A DNA stretch of 57,434 nucleotides from CAYTCZ01 sp964436315 (GTDB lineage: Bacteria > Actinomycetota > Thermoleophilia > Gaiellales > Gaiellaceae): positions 1 to 57,434 of the forward strand of contig CAYTCZ010000005.1 of assembly GCA_964436315.1 (NCBI GenBank), in the 5' to 3' direction. The stretch's first letter is position 1, and each line of letters begins with the position of its first letter. The position numbers and the translations under genes were made by a program. This document shows, one piece after another, positions 14,483-23,558 of this stretch. The notes beneath the pieces were generated by a model. It was not told the origin of the DNA. It did no database searches and saw only the letters and a program-made list of their open reading frames with translations.

Positions 14483-17135
14483 AGGCGCCGTGGCATTTCT
14501 TGTATTTCTTGCCAGACCCGCACGGGCAGGGGTCGTTTCTGCCGACGCGCTCCGCGTCCGAAACAATGCGCTGCTGCGTCGCGACCGGAGCCGTGACACC
14601 TCCGCCGGATGCGACGAGTTCGCCACCCGCGCCCGAGCTTACGCCCGCAGCCTGAATCGCCTCGGCGCCCGCCAGCGACTCGTGCTCGTAGACGAGCTCC
14701 TCATCCTGGGTTTCCTCTGGCTGTAGCTGCTCTGCCTCGTCGCGCTGAATCTCAACGTGGAGGAGATACCGGACGACCTCCTCACGGATCGTCGAGCTGA
14801 GCTCCTCGAACATGGTATGTCCCTCAGCGCGGTATTCGGATAGCGGGTCTTTCTGGGCCATCGCCCGCAAATGGATTCCATCGCGGAGGTACTCCATCGA
14901 CTCGAGGTGCTCTCGCCAGCGCCGGTCGACGACCTGAAGCACCAAGAAGCGCTCGATCTCGCGAAGAAGCTCCGGGCCGAACTCCTCTTCCTTCGCGTCG
15001 TACGCGTCCTGGGCGTCCTCCTGGAAGTCGGCGATGAGCTCCTCTCTGGACAGGCCCTCGATCTCGCTGCGCTCGACCTCGGTTTCGTAGATCGTTCCCA
15101 CGTCGCGGAACAGCGCGTCGAGATCCCAGTCCTCTGGATGCTCCTCCTGTGTGTGCTCGTAGACCGTGGCTTCGACGAGATCGTCGACCCAGCCCGAGAT
15201 GTCTTCTGACAGATCCTCGCCGTCCAGAACCCGGCGCCGTTGCTCGTAAATCACCATGCGCTGGACGTTCATCACATCGTCGTACTTGAGGACGTTCTTT
15301 CGTGAGACGAAGTTCTGCTCCTCGACCTTCTTCTGGGCGTTCTCGATCTGTTTCGAGAGAACCGAGGCCTCCATGGGCTGGTCGTCTGGCAGTTTGAACT
15401 TGTCAATGATGTTGTAGATCCGGTCCCCTGCGAACAGTCGTACTAGGTCGTCCTGGGCAGAGAGATAGAACCGGGACTCTCCGGGATCACCCTGACGGCC
15501 CGACCGACCTCGTAGCTGATTGTCGATCCGCCGGGACTCATGTCGCTCAGTCCCGAGCACGTAGAGGCCGCCGGCCGCCCTCGTCTCTTCGGTGAGTTTG
15601 ATGTCGACACCTCGACCCGCCATGTTCGTCGCGATGGTTACGGCGCCCGACTCCCCGGCGTGCGTGATGATCTCGGCCTCGCGCTCGTGCTGCTTGGCGT
15701 TGAGAACGTTGTGCTCGATCCCCTGCCCTGTAAGCAGCTGTGACAGGTGCTCCGACACTTCGACCGAGATCGTCCCTACAAGCACCGGCTGTCCAGCTTC
15801 GTACCGCTCGACGATGTCACCGATGACTCCGGCGAACTTCGCTTCTGTCGTTTTGAAGATGTAGTCGTTCTCGTCGAGTCGCTCGACCGGAACGTTGGTC
15901 GGGATCTCGACGACCGCGAGGTCGTAGATCTCCTGGAATTCCTTCTCCTCTGTCTTGGCCGTTCCCGTCATTCCGGCCAACTTCTCGTAGAGGCGGAAGT
16001 AGTTCTGGAGTGTGATTGTCGCCAGAGTGACGTGCTCCTCTTTGATCGCCACGCCTTCCTTGGCCTCGACTGCCTGGTGTAGGCCCTCCGACCAGCGCCG
16101 GCCTTCCATGATCCTGCCGGTGAACTCATCGACGATCTTGACCTCACCGTCCTGGACGACGTAATCGACGTCCCGCTGGTACAGCGACTCGGCCTTGAGC
16201 GCTTGGATCAGGTGGTTGACGAGCTGGGCGTTCCTCGGGTCGTAGAGGTTTTCCATCCCGAGCACCCGCTCGACGGCCTCGATCGCCGATTCGCGGGGCG
16301 AGACCGTCTTGAACTTCTCGTCGAACTCGTAATCAGCGTCATCCTCTGGCTTTGCCTGTCCCTTCGGCACGAACTTCGCGGGAACGCCCTCGAGCGTCCG
16401 GACGATTCGGGCGAAGTCGTAGTAGGTCCTGGCCGCGACCTCGGGCTCACCAGAGATGATCAGAGGCGTTCGCGCTTCGTCGACGAGGATGGAGTCGACC
16501 TCGTCCACGATCGCATAGCGATGAGAGCGTTGGACGGTGTTATCGATCGACGTTGCCATGTTGTCGCGCAAGTAGTCGAAACCGAACTCGGAGTTCGTCC
16601 CGTACGTGATGTCAGCGGCGTACGCCTCCTTGCGTTCGGAGAACGGCATCATGTTTCGGACGAATGAGGCCCTCATACCCAGCGCTTCGTACACTGGGCC
16701 CATCCACTCGGCATCTCGTTTCGCCAGGTAGTCGTTCACTGTGACGAGGTGCACGCCTTCGTCCGGCAGTGCGTTCAAGTAGAGCGGCATCGTGGCGACG
16801 AGCGTCTTTCCCTCACCGGTTTTCATCTCGGCAATGTCCCCCTCATGGAGGACGATTGCGCCCATCAATTGGACGTCGAACGGTCGGAGTCCAAGTGCGC
16901 GCTTCGAGGCCTCTCGAACAGACGCATACACCTCGAACACGAGCTCATCGAGATCCTCTCCGTTCTCGAGCCTCGTCCGAAACTCGACCGTCTTCCCGGC
17001 GAGCTCGGCGTCAGAAAGCGCTTCGAACTCGGGCTCGAGCGATGTGATGTACGCGGCCTGCTCCTTGAGCTTCTTGAGACGACGACCTTCGCCAAGCCGC
17101 AGAACTTTCTCGAAGGCACCGTAGTTCTGCGCCAC
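14481..17135 (-). CDS. secA: Preprotein translocase motor subunit SecA
   Basis: The 884-aa ATPase drives secretion through SecYEG at the membrane. It has Walker A MKTGEGKTLVA near residue 102, the DEAD-like box VDEVDSILVDEART near residue 208, the second motor domain with TNMAGRGVDIKL and RQLRGRSGRQGDPG-type motif VI (seen as NQLRGRSGRQGD), and the helical scaffold/wing region. The C-terminal zinc finger DPCPCGSGKKYKKCHGA binds SecB/ribosome and zinc. Length and motifs are those of a canonical SecA1. Its stop codon overlaps repeat copy B; the gap before prfB is described separately. Confidence 0.98.
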   Translation of the reverse strand: MAQNYGAFEKVLRLGEGRRLKKLKEQAAYITSLEPEFEALSDAELAGKTVEFRTRLENGEDLDELVFEVYASVREASKRALGLRPFDVQLMGAIVLHEGDIAEMKTGEGKTLVATMPLYLNALPDEGVHLVTVNDYLAKRDAEWMGPVYEALGMRASFVRNMMPFSERKEAYAADITYGTNSEFGFDYLRDNMATSIDNTVQRSHRYAIVDEVDSILVDEARTPLIISGEPEVAARTYYDFARIVRTLEGVPAKFVPKGQAKPEDDADYEFDEKFKTVSPRESAIEAVERVLGMENLYDPRNAQLVNHLIQALKAESLYQRDVDYVVQDGEVKIVDEFTGRIMEGRRWSEGLHQAVEAKEGVAIKEEHVTLATITLQNYFRLYEKLAGMTGTAKTEEKEFQEIYDLAVVEIPTNVPVERLDENDYIFKTTEAKFAGVIGDIVERYEAGQPVLVGTISVEVSEHLSQLLTGQGIEHNVLNAKQHEREAEIITHAGESGAVTIATNMAGRGVDIKLTEETRAAGGLYVLGTERHESRRIDNQLRGRSGRQGDPGESRFYLSAQDDLVRLFAGDRIYNIIDKFKLPDDQPMEASVLSKQIENAQKKVEEQNFVSRKNVLKYDDVMNVQRMVIYEQRRRVLDGEDLSEDISGWVDDLVEATVYEHTQEEHPEDWDLDALFRDVGTIYETEVERSEIEGLSREELIADFQEDAQDAYDAKEEEFGPELLREIERFLVLQVVDRRWREHLESMEYLRDGIHLRAMAQKDPLSEYRAEGHTMFEELSSTIREEVVRYLLHVEIQRDEAEQLQPEETQDEELVYEHESLAGAEAIQAAGVSSGAGGELVASGGGVTAPVATQQRIVSDAERVGRNDPCPCGSGKKYKKCHGA

Positions 17136-17205
17136 TAGCGATCACCTCTCCGTGCGGTCATACGGTGAGAGGGTAGCGGCTGAGGACTCTGGCGGCGGGT
17201 GGCGT

Positions 17206-17649
17206 TCACAAGGGGTCGATTGTCAATTCCCAGCGATCGGCTTCCACCTTATCGGCGCGAGCAACGAAGGACTCAAATCGCTCCCGCCCAAGACGCTCGA
17301 GCGTCTGTACGGCCTTTGCGATATCTGCGTCGAAAGGCTCGCTGGCAAACTGGCCGTCAACGAACACCGATCGGTCGTCACCAGGTGGACAGGCAATCTC
17401 GAGGGACGACGCGTGTAGGTGAAGCGAGATCAGCGTGGATGAGATGGCTCGTGCTCCGACCATCCACGTCTTCTGATCCTGACGCACGGCCCGAAGGAAG
17501 TAAGGCGGCTCCAAGGCCCGCTCGATCTCGGCCCTCACCAAGTCGATGGCCTCACGGGTAACGGAGAGGTCACCGTCGAGTCGGTCCGGAAAGACAGTTG
17601 CTTCGAACGTACCGATCTCAACGCCTACGAGGCTTGGAAGCTCGAGCAC
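17206..17649 (-). CDS. Conserved-looking hypothetical protein, start uncertain
   Basis: I do not recognise a family. The 147-aa frame from GTG at 17649 is acidic and soluble (VGVEIGTFEATVFPDRLDGD at the N-terminus, WELTIDPL at the end), with no membrane segment or signal. The same frame stays open another 100 nt upstream to a TGA within the hpf gene and reads protein-like (RTFRWVESGVSGLARAREWD), yet contains no ATG, GTG or TTG. Either translation starts at the internal GTG, or at a rare codon such as ATT, or a base error hides the true start. It lies between hpf and secA on the same strand and is likely co-transcribed with hpf. Confidence 0.6.
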   Translation of the reverse strand: MLELPSLVGVEIGTFEATVFPDRLDGDLSVTREAIDLVRAEIERALEPPYFLRAVRQDQKTWMVGARAISSTLISLHLHASSLEIACPPGDDRSVFVDGQFASEPFDADIAKAVQTLERLGRERFESFVARADKVEADRWELTIDPL

Positions 17650-17755
17650 CGCGGTGGTATCCCACTCACGAGCACGGGCGAGGCCCGATACGCCGCTCTC
17701 GACCCAACGGAACGTTCGTGGATCTCTGATCCAATCCTGAATCGCTAATCCATCC

Positions 17756-18301
17756 CTAACTGCTCTCGGGCTCGATCAGCCCGTACTTTCCATCTCTGCG
17801 CCTGTAGACAACGTTTACCGCATCGCTTTCAGCATTCTGAAAGACAAAGAAGTCATGACCCACCAGTTCGAGTTGTAGAACAGCTTCTTCGGGCGTCATC
17901 GGTTTCACCGGAAATTGCTTGGTCTTCACAATCGGCCCGGTGTCGGAAGCTTCGACATCTGGTCTCTCGCCACGCGCTGCTTTGGCGGTCCCGCGGCCTC
18001 CTCCGCGACGACGCTTGTCGCGGTAGCGCTGCGCTTGACGAAGCAGCTTTTCTGACAGGAGATCGATCGACGCCCGCATGTCGGAGGATCGCTCAGTCGC
18101 GCGAAGAACTGGACCTTTCGTCCACACTGTTGCCTCAGCGATCTGACTCTCCTCAATCGCCGGATTTCGCTCGGCCGAGAGCTCCAGCTCAAGCTCGGTC
18201 GCGTCATCGAGATGGCGGTCGAGCTTCGAGAGTTTCTCTTCGGCAAACAAGCGGAGCGATTCAGTGACCTCGACGTTCCTGCCCTTGACCTGAAGCCTCA
18301 A
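17756..18301 (-). CDS. hpf: Long-form ribosome hibernation promoting factor
   Basis: The 181-aa protein has two parts. The N-terminal RaiA/HPF domain (MRLQVKGRNVEVTESLRLFA to about residue 100) binds the ribosomal decoding region. A basic linker (RDKRRRGGGRG) follows, and then the C-terminal dimerisation domain (VKPMTPEEAVLQLELVGHDF ... VYRRRDGKYGLIEP). Long HPF dimerises 70S ribosomes into inactive 100S particles in stationary phase or stress. Position next to secA and a comF gene is a common bacterial arrangement. ATG start is clear. Confidence 0.95.
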   Translation of the reverse strand: MRLQVKGRNVEVTESLRLFAEEKLSKLDRHLDDATELELELSAERNPAIEESQIAEATVWTKGPVLRATERSSDMRASIDLLSEKLLRQAQRYRDKRRRGGGRGTAKAARGERPDVEASDTGPIVKTKQFPVKPMTPEEAVLQLELVGHDFFVFQNAESDAVNVVYRRRDGKYGLIEPESS

Positions 18302-18362
18302 CCGAGCCTCCTCACCGACTCGGCACGGAATGTAATCAAACGCTTCCGCGATAACGCGACCG

Positions 18363-19061
18363 TCATCTACGGATCACGCGGGCCAGTGTGACGACCTCGA
18401 TGTTCACGGTTCCAGCGCCCTGGAGCTCCCGTGCAGCGGCGGTGACCGTCGCGCCCGTCGTGAGGACGTCGTCCACGAGTACAACGCGGGCGGGGGGTGC
18501 AGCAACCACCTCGAAGGCTTCCTTCAGATTGTGACGCCTTGCCGCTCCCGACAGCCCGCGCTGTCGCGGCTGACCAGGACGACGTTTGAGAAACATCCCG
18601 AACGGAATGCTCCAGCGGTTCGTGAGCTCGCGGGCGAGCTCTGCCGCAGCGTGGTGCCCACGCCACAGGTTCCTTCCTGCATCTCCGGGAACGACCGTGA
18701 GGGCTTCGGCGTCTGGCGGGCGCACTGCACGCTCCACGAGCTCAGCAAGCATGCTCGTCAGGCCGCGCTGCCCTCTCTCCTTCCACGCCCGCACCAGAGC
18801 TGGCGCACTCGCTTCGTACAGAACCGCGCTCCGTACCTGGCTAAACGGAAGACCGAAGCCCGGACATTGCCGACAGCGAGACACAGGCCAGGCTGTCGGC
18901 GCCCCGCAACGCTCACACACTGGTTCTCGAATTCGGACGAGTGCCTCAGCGCACTCCACACACACAACCTGTTCGCCGGCGCCGCAGACAACGCAACGAA
19001 CGGGCAGGAGGAGATCGCCAAGAATGCGTTGGACGTGCGGCACCCCGTTCGGCTCGAGCAT
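18363..19061 (-). CDS. ComF-family phosphoribosyltransferase-like protein
   Basis: The 232-aa protein starts with a zinc-ribbon of paired cysteines (CVVCGAGEQVVCVEC and CERCGAP ... CRQC) and ends with a PRTase fold whose PRPP loop is VVLVDDVLTTGATV near residue 200. ComF homologues take part in DNA uptake (ComFC) or act as uncharacterised amidophosphoribosyltransferase-like proteins. No comFA helicase or other competence gene is in the window, so a competence role is not supported by context. It lies upstream of hpf on the same strand. Confidence 0.88.
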   Translation of the reverse strand: MLEPNGVPHVQRILGDLLLPVRCVVCGAGEQVVCVECAEALVRIREPVCERCGAPTAWPVSRCRQCPGFGLPFSQVRSAVLYEASAPALVRAWKERGQRGLTSMLAELVERAVRPPDAEALTVVPGDAGRNLWRGHHAAAELARELTNRWSIPFGMFLKRRPGQPRQRGLSGAARRHNLKEAFEVVAAPPARVVLVDDVLTTGATVTAAARELQGAGTVNIEVVTLARVIRR

Positions 19062-19113
19062 AGGGCGTGATATGTGGCACCGCTCGAACGCGATGTCGCG
19101 AATTTGAGCCGAT

Positions 19114-20142
19114 CTACGCGGCCGAGGCCGTCACCGGGTACCGGAGTACTGCGTCCGCGAGCTTCGACGCGTCGCCGAAGATCCCGGCCACCGCAAGTCC
19201 TTCCGCCGGTACGGCTGTGCCCGGCAGAAGTGCGGCGTTGCGAATCGCCGATCCCTCACCCAAATGGCAGTCAGCTCCGATCGCTACGGGCCCTCGCACC
19301 TGTGCCTCGGCTTCGATCACAACGTTGGGGCCGAGAGCCACAGGCCCGTCGATCTGCGCACTTGGATGGAGTTCGCAACCCTCTTCGGCCCAGATTCCCG
19401 GTGCGATCTCCTCGCCGGGAATCTCGACTCGGACGCGTCCGAGGACCGCATCGAGTATCGAGTTTCTGAGCTCGTCGAGGTCACCGACGTCGTTCCAATA
19501 AGCGCGAGTCGTGTATGCGTAGAGAGGTTCTCCGGCAGAGACCAGGCTCGGCCAGATATCCTCTCCGAAATCGACGACGGTGTCCGGCGAGATCCGGCCG
19601 AGTAACCGCGGCTCAATCGCGTACACGCCGCAGTTCGCCAGATCTGAACGCGCCTCGTCTCGGCGTGGCTTCTCCTGAAAACCCTGCACTCGCGTTTCAC
19701 GATCGAGGATCACCACACCGAAGGCCGATGGATCGCTCACCGGTGTCACAGCTAGTGTTGCGAGCGCTCCGGTTCGGCGGTGATGCCCGATGAGTGCCGT
19801 CACATCGATGTCGTGCAATCCGTCACCGGACGTCACCAGTATCGTCTCGTCTCCCCAAAGATCCCGGAGCTTGTAGGTCCCGCCCGCCGTCCCGAGCAAT
19901 TCAGGCTCGTAAGACCAGTGAATCGCCATATCCAGGCTGGCGCCGTCGCCGAAATATGGCTCGATCATCTCGGGAAACGCGTGGACGTTGATCCCCACCT
20001 CCCGAATGTCGTGAGTCCGTAGGAGGTTGAGCAGGTGATGGAGAATCGGACGGTTGGCAACCGGGAGCATGGGCTTCGGCAAGAAGTCGGTGAGCGGGTG
20101 AAGACCGGGGCCGAGGCCTGCTGCCATAACCATGGCTTTCAT
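19114..20142 (-). CDS. NDP-sugar nucleotidyltransferase-like protein with altered signature
   Basis: The 342-aa protein has a nucleotidyltransferase Rossmann domain (residues 1-235) and a C-terminal left-handed beta-helix of hexapeptide repeats (IDGPVALGPNVVIEA ... VRGPVAIGADCHLG). This is the layout of mannose-1-phosphate guanylyltransferase/glucose-1-phosphate thymidylyltransferase relatives (GCD1 group). The PKP and WNDVG motifs are intact, but the NTP-binding signature GxGTRLxPLT reads GLGPGLHPLT, with Thr and Arg replaced by Pro and Gly. In this superfamily that Arg contacts the NTP, so catalysis may be impaired or the protein may be regulatory. It is last in the envelope-sugar run, 12 bp after mtnA. 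Confidence 0.85.
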   Translation of the reverse strand: MKAMVMAAGLGPGLHPLTDFLPKPMLPVANRPILHHLLNLLRTHDIREVGINVHAFPEMIEPYFGDGASLDMAIHWSYEPELLGTAGGTYKLRDLWGDETILVTSGDGLHDIDVTALIGHHRRTGALATLAVTPVSDPSAFGVVILDRETRVQGFQEKPRRDEARSDLANCGVYAIEPRLLGRISPDTVVDFGEDIWPSLVSAGEPLYAYTTRAYWNDVGDLDELRNSILDAVLGRVRVEIPGEEIAPGIWAEEGCELHPSAQIDGPVALGPNVVIEAEAQVRGPVAIGADCHLGEGSAIRNAALLPGTAVPAEGLAVAGIFGDASKLADAVLRYPVTASAA

Positions 20143-20154
20143 GTCGAACCGAGC

Positions 20155-21096
20155 TCACGCATGGCCAGCCTCCCCGGTTCTCGAGGCGCGCTCAACCGCA
20201 CGTGACAGAGAAGCCTCGAACGGTGGCTCATGAACACCTTGCTCGGTCACGATCGCCGTAATCAGACCTGCAGGCGTCACGTCGAAAGCGGGGTTCCAGG
20301 CCGGGAAACGTGATGTGATTTCATCGGCATCACGCTCTTCAATCGTTATCCCGTTGCCCGACTCAGTTGCGAGATCAACCGTCGACGTTGGAGCGATGAC
20401 GTAGAAGGGGATTCCGTGATGCTGCGCCTGCACGGCTAGACCGTAGGTCCCGATCTTGTTGGCGGTGTCTCCGTTCGCAGCGATCCGGTCCGCGCCCGTG
20501 ACGACAAGCGAGATTTCGCCACCGCCAATGAGTGACGCCGCCGCAGAATCGGCTATCACGGTATGAGGGATTTCGAGGCGCTCAAGCTCGTAGGCCGTTA
20601 GCCGACTGCCCTGAAGAAGCGGGCGTGTTTCATCCACGTACACGTGATCCAGAAGTCCGTTGGAGAAGGCATCGCGAAGAGCACCGAGTGCCGTCCCATA
20701 ACCCCCGGTGGCAAGGCCCCCGGCATTGCAGTGGGTAAGCGCTCGCGTTCCCGGAGAGAAGAGACGTGCTGCATGGGCGCCCATCTGCTGGCACCGTTCG
20801 ACCTCCTGGCGATGGATCTCTCTGGCGCGCTTGGCAAGATCGCCGTCCTCAGTCTCCATCTGGTCGATCGCCCAGGCAAGATTCACAGCCGTCGGTCGGG
20901 CGTCCCTAAGCGCTCGTGCAGCTTGGTCGCGATCTTCGCCGATACTCACAGCGAGTGCGTACCCATAGGCGCCGGCAATTCCGATCGCCGGTGCACCGCG
21001 GACGGCCATGTCACGAATCGCTTCGACAACCTCAGCCGACGACCGGCAGACGAGCTCAACCTCGGTGTCGGGAAGACGACGCTGATCGAGAATCAC
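20155..21096 (-). CDS. mtnA: S-methyl-5-thioribose-1-phosphate isomerase
   Basis: Methionine-salvage enzyme that isomerises MTR-1-P to MTRu-1-P. Matches include MAVRGAPAIGIAGAYGYAL near residue 32, the catalytic Cys in THCNAGGLATGGYGTAL near residue 122, and the catalytic Asp in TGADRIAANGDTANKIGTY near residue 200. GTG at 21096 gives 313 aa, shorter than the usual 340 or so. The frame upstream still reads like the family N-terminus (ILRLEDDRVVILDQ) but has no standard start codon there, so the true start may be upstream at a non-standard codon overlapping ahcY. It directly follows ahcY, joining two ways of handling methionine-cycle by-products. Confidence 0.93.
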   Translation of the reverse strand: MILDQRRLPDTEVELVCRSSAEVVEAIRDMAVRGAPAIGIAGAYGYALAVSIGEDRDQAARALRDARPTAVNLAWAIDQMETEDGDLAKRAREIHRQEVERCQQMGAHAARLFSPGTRALTHCNAGGLATGGYGTALGALRDAFSNGLLDHVYVDETRPLLQGSRLTAYELERLEIPHTVIADSAAASLIGGGEISLVVTGADRIAANGDTANKIGTYGLAVQAQHHGIPFYVIAPTSTVDLATESGNGITIEERDADEITSRFPAWNPAFDVTPAGLITAIVTEQGVHEPPFEASLSRAVERASRTGEAGHA

Positions 21097-21164
21097 GACC
21101 CGGTCATCCTCGAGCCGGAGAATCTCTTCTGGCCCGAACTCCCCCGAATTGTTCGTTATTTGGG

Positions 21165-22436
21165 CTACGTCCCTTCGTCCCAGGAGGACAAGTAGCGCTC
21201 CTGCTCCTCGGTTAAGCGGTCGATCTCGACGTCCAGGGTGTCGAGCTTGAGTCGGGCGATCTCCCGATCGATGTCCTCGGGAACGTCATAGACCTTGTTC
21301 TCCAGCTCTTTCGAGTTCTGCACGAGGTGCTCGGCCGAAAGCGCCTGGTTCGCGAAACTCATGTCCATCACTGCCGCCGGGTGACCTTCCGCAGCGGACA
21401 GATTGACGAGACGGCCCTCTGCGATCAGGTACACCTTGCGCTCGTCGGCCAGAGTGAACTCCTCGATGTTCTCGCGGGTAGGCCTGGAACTCTTTGCGAG
21501 GTCTTGCAGCGCCTCGATGTTGATCTCGACGTTGAAGTGTCCCGTGTTCGCGATGATTGCCCCGTCCTTCATGCGTTCCAGGTGGTGCCGATCGATCACC
21601 GACTTGTCACCGGTTGCCGTGACGAAAACGTCGCCGATCTCAGCCGCTCGCTGCATTGGCATCACTTCGTATCCATCCATCGTCGCTTCGAGGGCGCGCA
21701 GCGGGTCAACCTCGGTCACGATGACGTGGGCTCCCATTCCGCGTGCGCGCATCGCAACGCCACGCCCGCACCAGCCGTACCCAGCGACAACGAACTTTCT
21801 GCCGGCGAGAAGGTAGTTCGTCGCTCGAATCACACCGTCGAGCGTCGACTGACCGGTGCCATAACGATTGTCGAAGAAGTGCTTCGTGCGCGCCTCGTTA
21901 ACCGCAATGATCGGGAAGCCGAGCTTACCTTCGCTCTCGAGCGCCTTGAGCCGAATCACCCCGGTCGTTGTCTCCTCGGTGCCCCCGATAATCTCACCGA
22001 GCCTGTCCTGATACCGGGCATGGAGAACGCCGATCACGTCGGCGCCGTCGTCCATGGTGAGATGTGGCCGGCGCTCGACAACGGCCTCGATATGGGCGTA
22101 GTAGGTGTCATTGTCCTCGCCACGCACAGCAAACACAGGGATGCCGTACTCATGGACGAGGGCCGCCGCAACATCGTCCTGCGTCGAGAGCGGGTTCGAC
22201 GCGCAGAGGGCTACGTCGGCACCGCCGGCCTTCAGCGTTCGTGCGAGGTTCGCTGTCTCAGTGGTGACGTGTAGACACGCCGATAGCCGGTAACCGGAGA
22301 GGGGTGTCTCTCGAGCGAAGTGCTCGCGGATCGCGGCCAGAACCGGCATCTGGCGATCGGCCCATTCGATCCGCGTCACGCCTTCGGAGGCGAGAGAGAG
22401 ATCTTTTACGTCGTGATCTGGGGTAGTGGTAGCCAT
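21165..22436 (-). CDS. ahcY: Adenosylhomocysteinase
   Basis: The NAD-dependent enzyme hydrolyses S-adenosylhomocysteine to homocysteine and adenosine and so keeps methyltransferases active. It has 423 aa from ATG at 22436 (MATTTPDHDVKDLSLASEG). The open frame continues upstream, but that overlaps the cupin gene and is not homologous. Motifs: HVTTETANLARTLKAGGADV near residue 57, GTGQSTLDGVIRATN, and the NAD-binding VVAGYGWCGRGVAMRARGMG. It belongs to the short class without the roughly 40-aa insertion. It sits between the cupin and mtnA with 10-70 bp gaps and is likely one transcript with the sugar genes. Confidence 0.96.
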   Translation of the reverse strand: MATTTPDHDVKDLSLASEGVTRIEWADRQMPVLAAIREHFARETPLSGYRLSACLHVTTETANLARTLKAGGADVALCASNPLSTQDDVAAALVHEYGIPVFAVRGEDNDTYYAHIEAVVERRPHLTMDDGADVIGVLHARYQDRLGEIIGGTEETTTGVIRLKALESEGKLGFPIIAVNEARTKHFFDNRYGTGQSTLDGVIRATNYLLAGRKFVVAGYGWCGRGVAMRARGMGAHVIVTEVDPLRALEATMDGYEVMPMQRAAEIGDVFVTATGDKSVIDRHHLERMKDGAIIANTGHFNVEINIEALQDLAKSSRPTRENIEEFTLADERKVYLIAEGRLVNLSAAEGHPAAVMDMSFANQALSAEHLVQNSKELENKVYDVPEDIDREIARLKLDTLDVEIDRLTEEQERYLSSWDEGT

Positions 22437-22446
22437 GTCGCCGAGT

Positions 22447-22839
22447 CTACTTGCTCGCCCTTCCGTAGCGATCTTCGAGCCTGACGACGTCGTCGAGCTC
22501 CGGCGTTGAAACCTCAAGCAAGAGTGTGTCCTCGATTCCGCGGAAGCGATGGACGACGCCGGGCTGGAGCCTGAATGCTGCTCCCGGCCCAACTACCTCC
22601 ACCCCGAGCTCGTCAGCAGCTTCGCCGATCTCAAGCTCAACCAGACCGCTGTGGACGTAAAGCGTTTCGTCCTTGTCTCGGTGGTACTGGAGGCTTAGCT
22701 GATGACCCGCACGGACAAACAGGAGCTTTCCCGCATAGCGGTCGGTGTGGGCGTAGATCAGTTCCCAACCCCAGGGCTTCTCCACCTTGCATGGCTCGGC
22801 CGCATAGGGCTCGAGCCCACCCCCGGTCGGGTCGCTCAC
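22447..22839 (-). CDS. Cupin, phosphomannose isomerase type II-like
   Basis: The 130-aa single cupin matches the C-terminal isomerase part of type II PMI/GMP proteins: KPWGWELIYA near residue 20, LSLQYHRDKDETLYVHSG near residue 48, the metal ligand in GVVHRFRGI, and the tail DDVVRLEDRYGR. Such proteins interconvert mannose-6-P and fructose-6-P or act on related sugars. Here the isomerase cupin is separate from, but 4-bp overlapped with, a nucleotidyltransferase gene, as if the two halves of a bifunctional enzyme were split. Exact sugar not determinable. Confidence 0.85.
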   Translation of the reverse strand: MSDPTGGGLEPYAAEPCKVEKPWGWELIYAHTDRYAGKLLFVRAGHQLSLQYHRDKDETLYVHSGLVELEIGEAADELGVEVVGPGAAFRLQPGVVHRFRGIEDTLLLEVSTPELDDVVRLEDRYGRASK

Positions 22840-23546
22840 AATCTCGCGCCCTCCGCTCCGAGAAAGTCCGGGTGGCTCTCCACGTACTCGGTCGCATTTC
22901 GCAGCTCCTTGGGCGTATTGACGGTGAGCCAGACACCCTCGTGCCGGAAGGATCGGAGCTTTCCCTCGCTGGCCAACTCAGGGAAAGCCGCCGTTTCGTG
23001 GTCTCCACGCTCCGGGAAGCGTGTGAGGGCCTCTTCTTCGAGCACGTAGATCCCGCAGCTCACCCAGTACGGCACCTGCCCAGCCTCGCGAAAGCCGGTA
23101 ACCACGTCGTCGTCTGTGAGATCAACGACTCCGAAGGGAGAGTGAGGACGCGCGACGGCAATCGTCGCGGCAGCATCCGTCGCACGGTGACGGTCGATGA
23201 GTAACGAGAGATCGACGTCGACGAGCTCGTCGCCGTTTAGGGCAACGAAGGTGCCCTTCTCGCGGCGATGAGCGGCTGCGAAACGGATTCCTCCTCCCCG
23301 GCCGAGGGGCTCTGGCTCGCCGATTGCCACAACCTCTGCTCCGAGACCGTCGAGGTCCGACTCGAACCTTTTCTCCTGTCCAGACGCGCAGCTAAAGATG
23401 ACGCGATCGATGCCTCCGGCGGCAAGCCATCGAACCTGGTACGAGGCGAGGGGTTGACCGGCCACGTGGACGAGCGGTTTGGGTCGCCCGTGCGCCGCCT
23501 CACCGAGACGCTCGGCCTTCCCACCCGCCAGGACGATCGCTTCCAA
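22836..23546 (-). CDS. Sugar-phosphate nucleotidyltransferase
   Basis: The 236-aa single-domain nucleotidyltransferase has IVLAGGKAERL at the N-terminus (signature Arg kept), a PKPLVHVAGQPL substrate loop, and FVALNGDELVDVD carrying the metal-binding Asp. It resembles mannose-1-phosphate guanylyl- and heptose-1-phosphate nucleotidyl-transferases, and makes an NDP-sugar in the cytoplasm for glycan assembly. It overlaps the cupin gene by 4 bp (ATGA) and follows ugd by 12 bp, so translation is probably coupled. Sugar and nucleotide specificity are not determinable from sequence. Confidence 0.85.
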   Translation of the reverse strand: MEAIVLAGGKAERLGEAAHGRPKPLVHVAGQPLASYQVRWLAAGGIDRVIFSCASGQEKRFESDLDGLGAEVVAIGEPEPLGRGGGIRFAAAHRREKGTFVALNGDELVDVDLSLLIDRHRATDAAATIAVARPHSPFGVVDLTDDDVVTGFREAGQVPYWVSCGIYVLEEEALTRFPERGDHETAAFPELASEGKLRSFRHEGVWLTVNTPKELRNATEYVESHPDFLGAEGARL

Positions 23547-23558
23547 CCCCGGGCGAGT

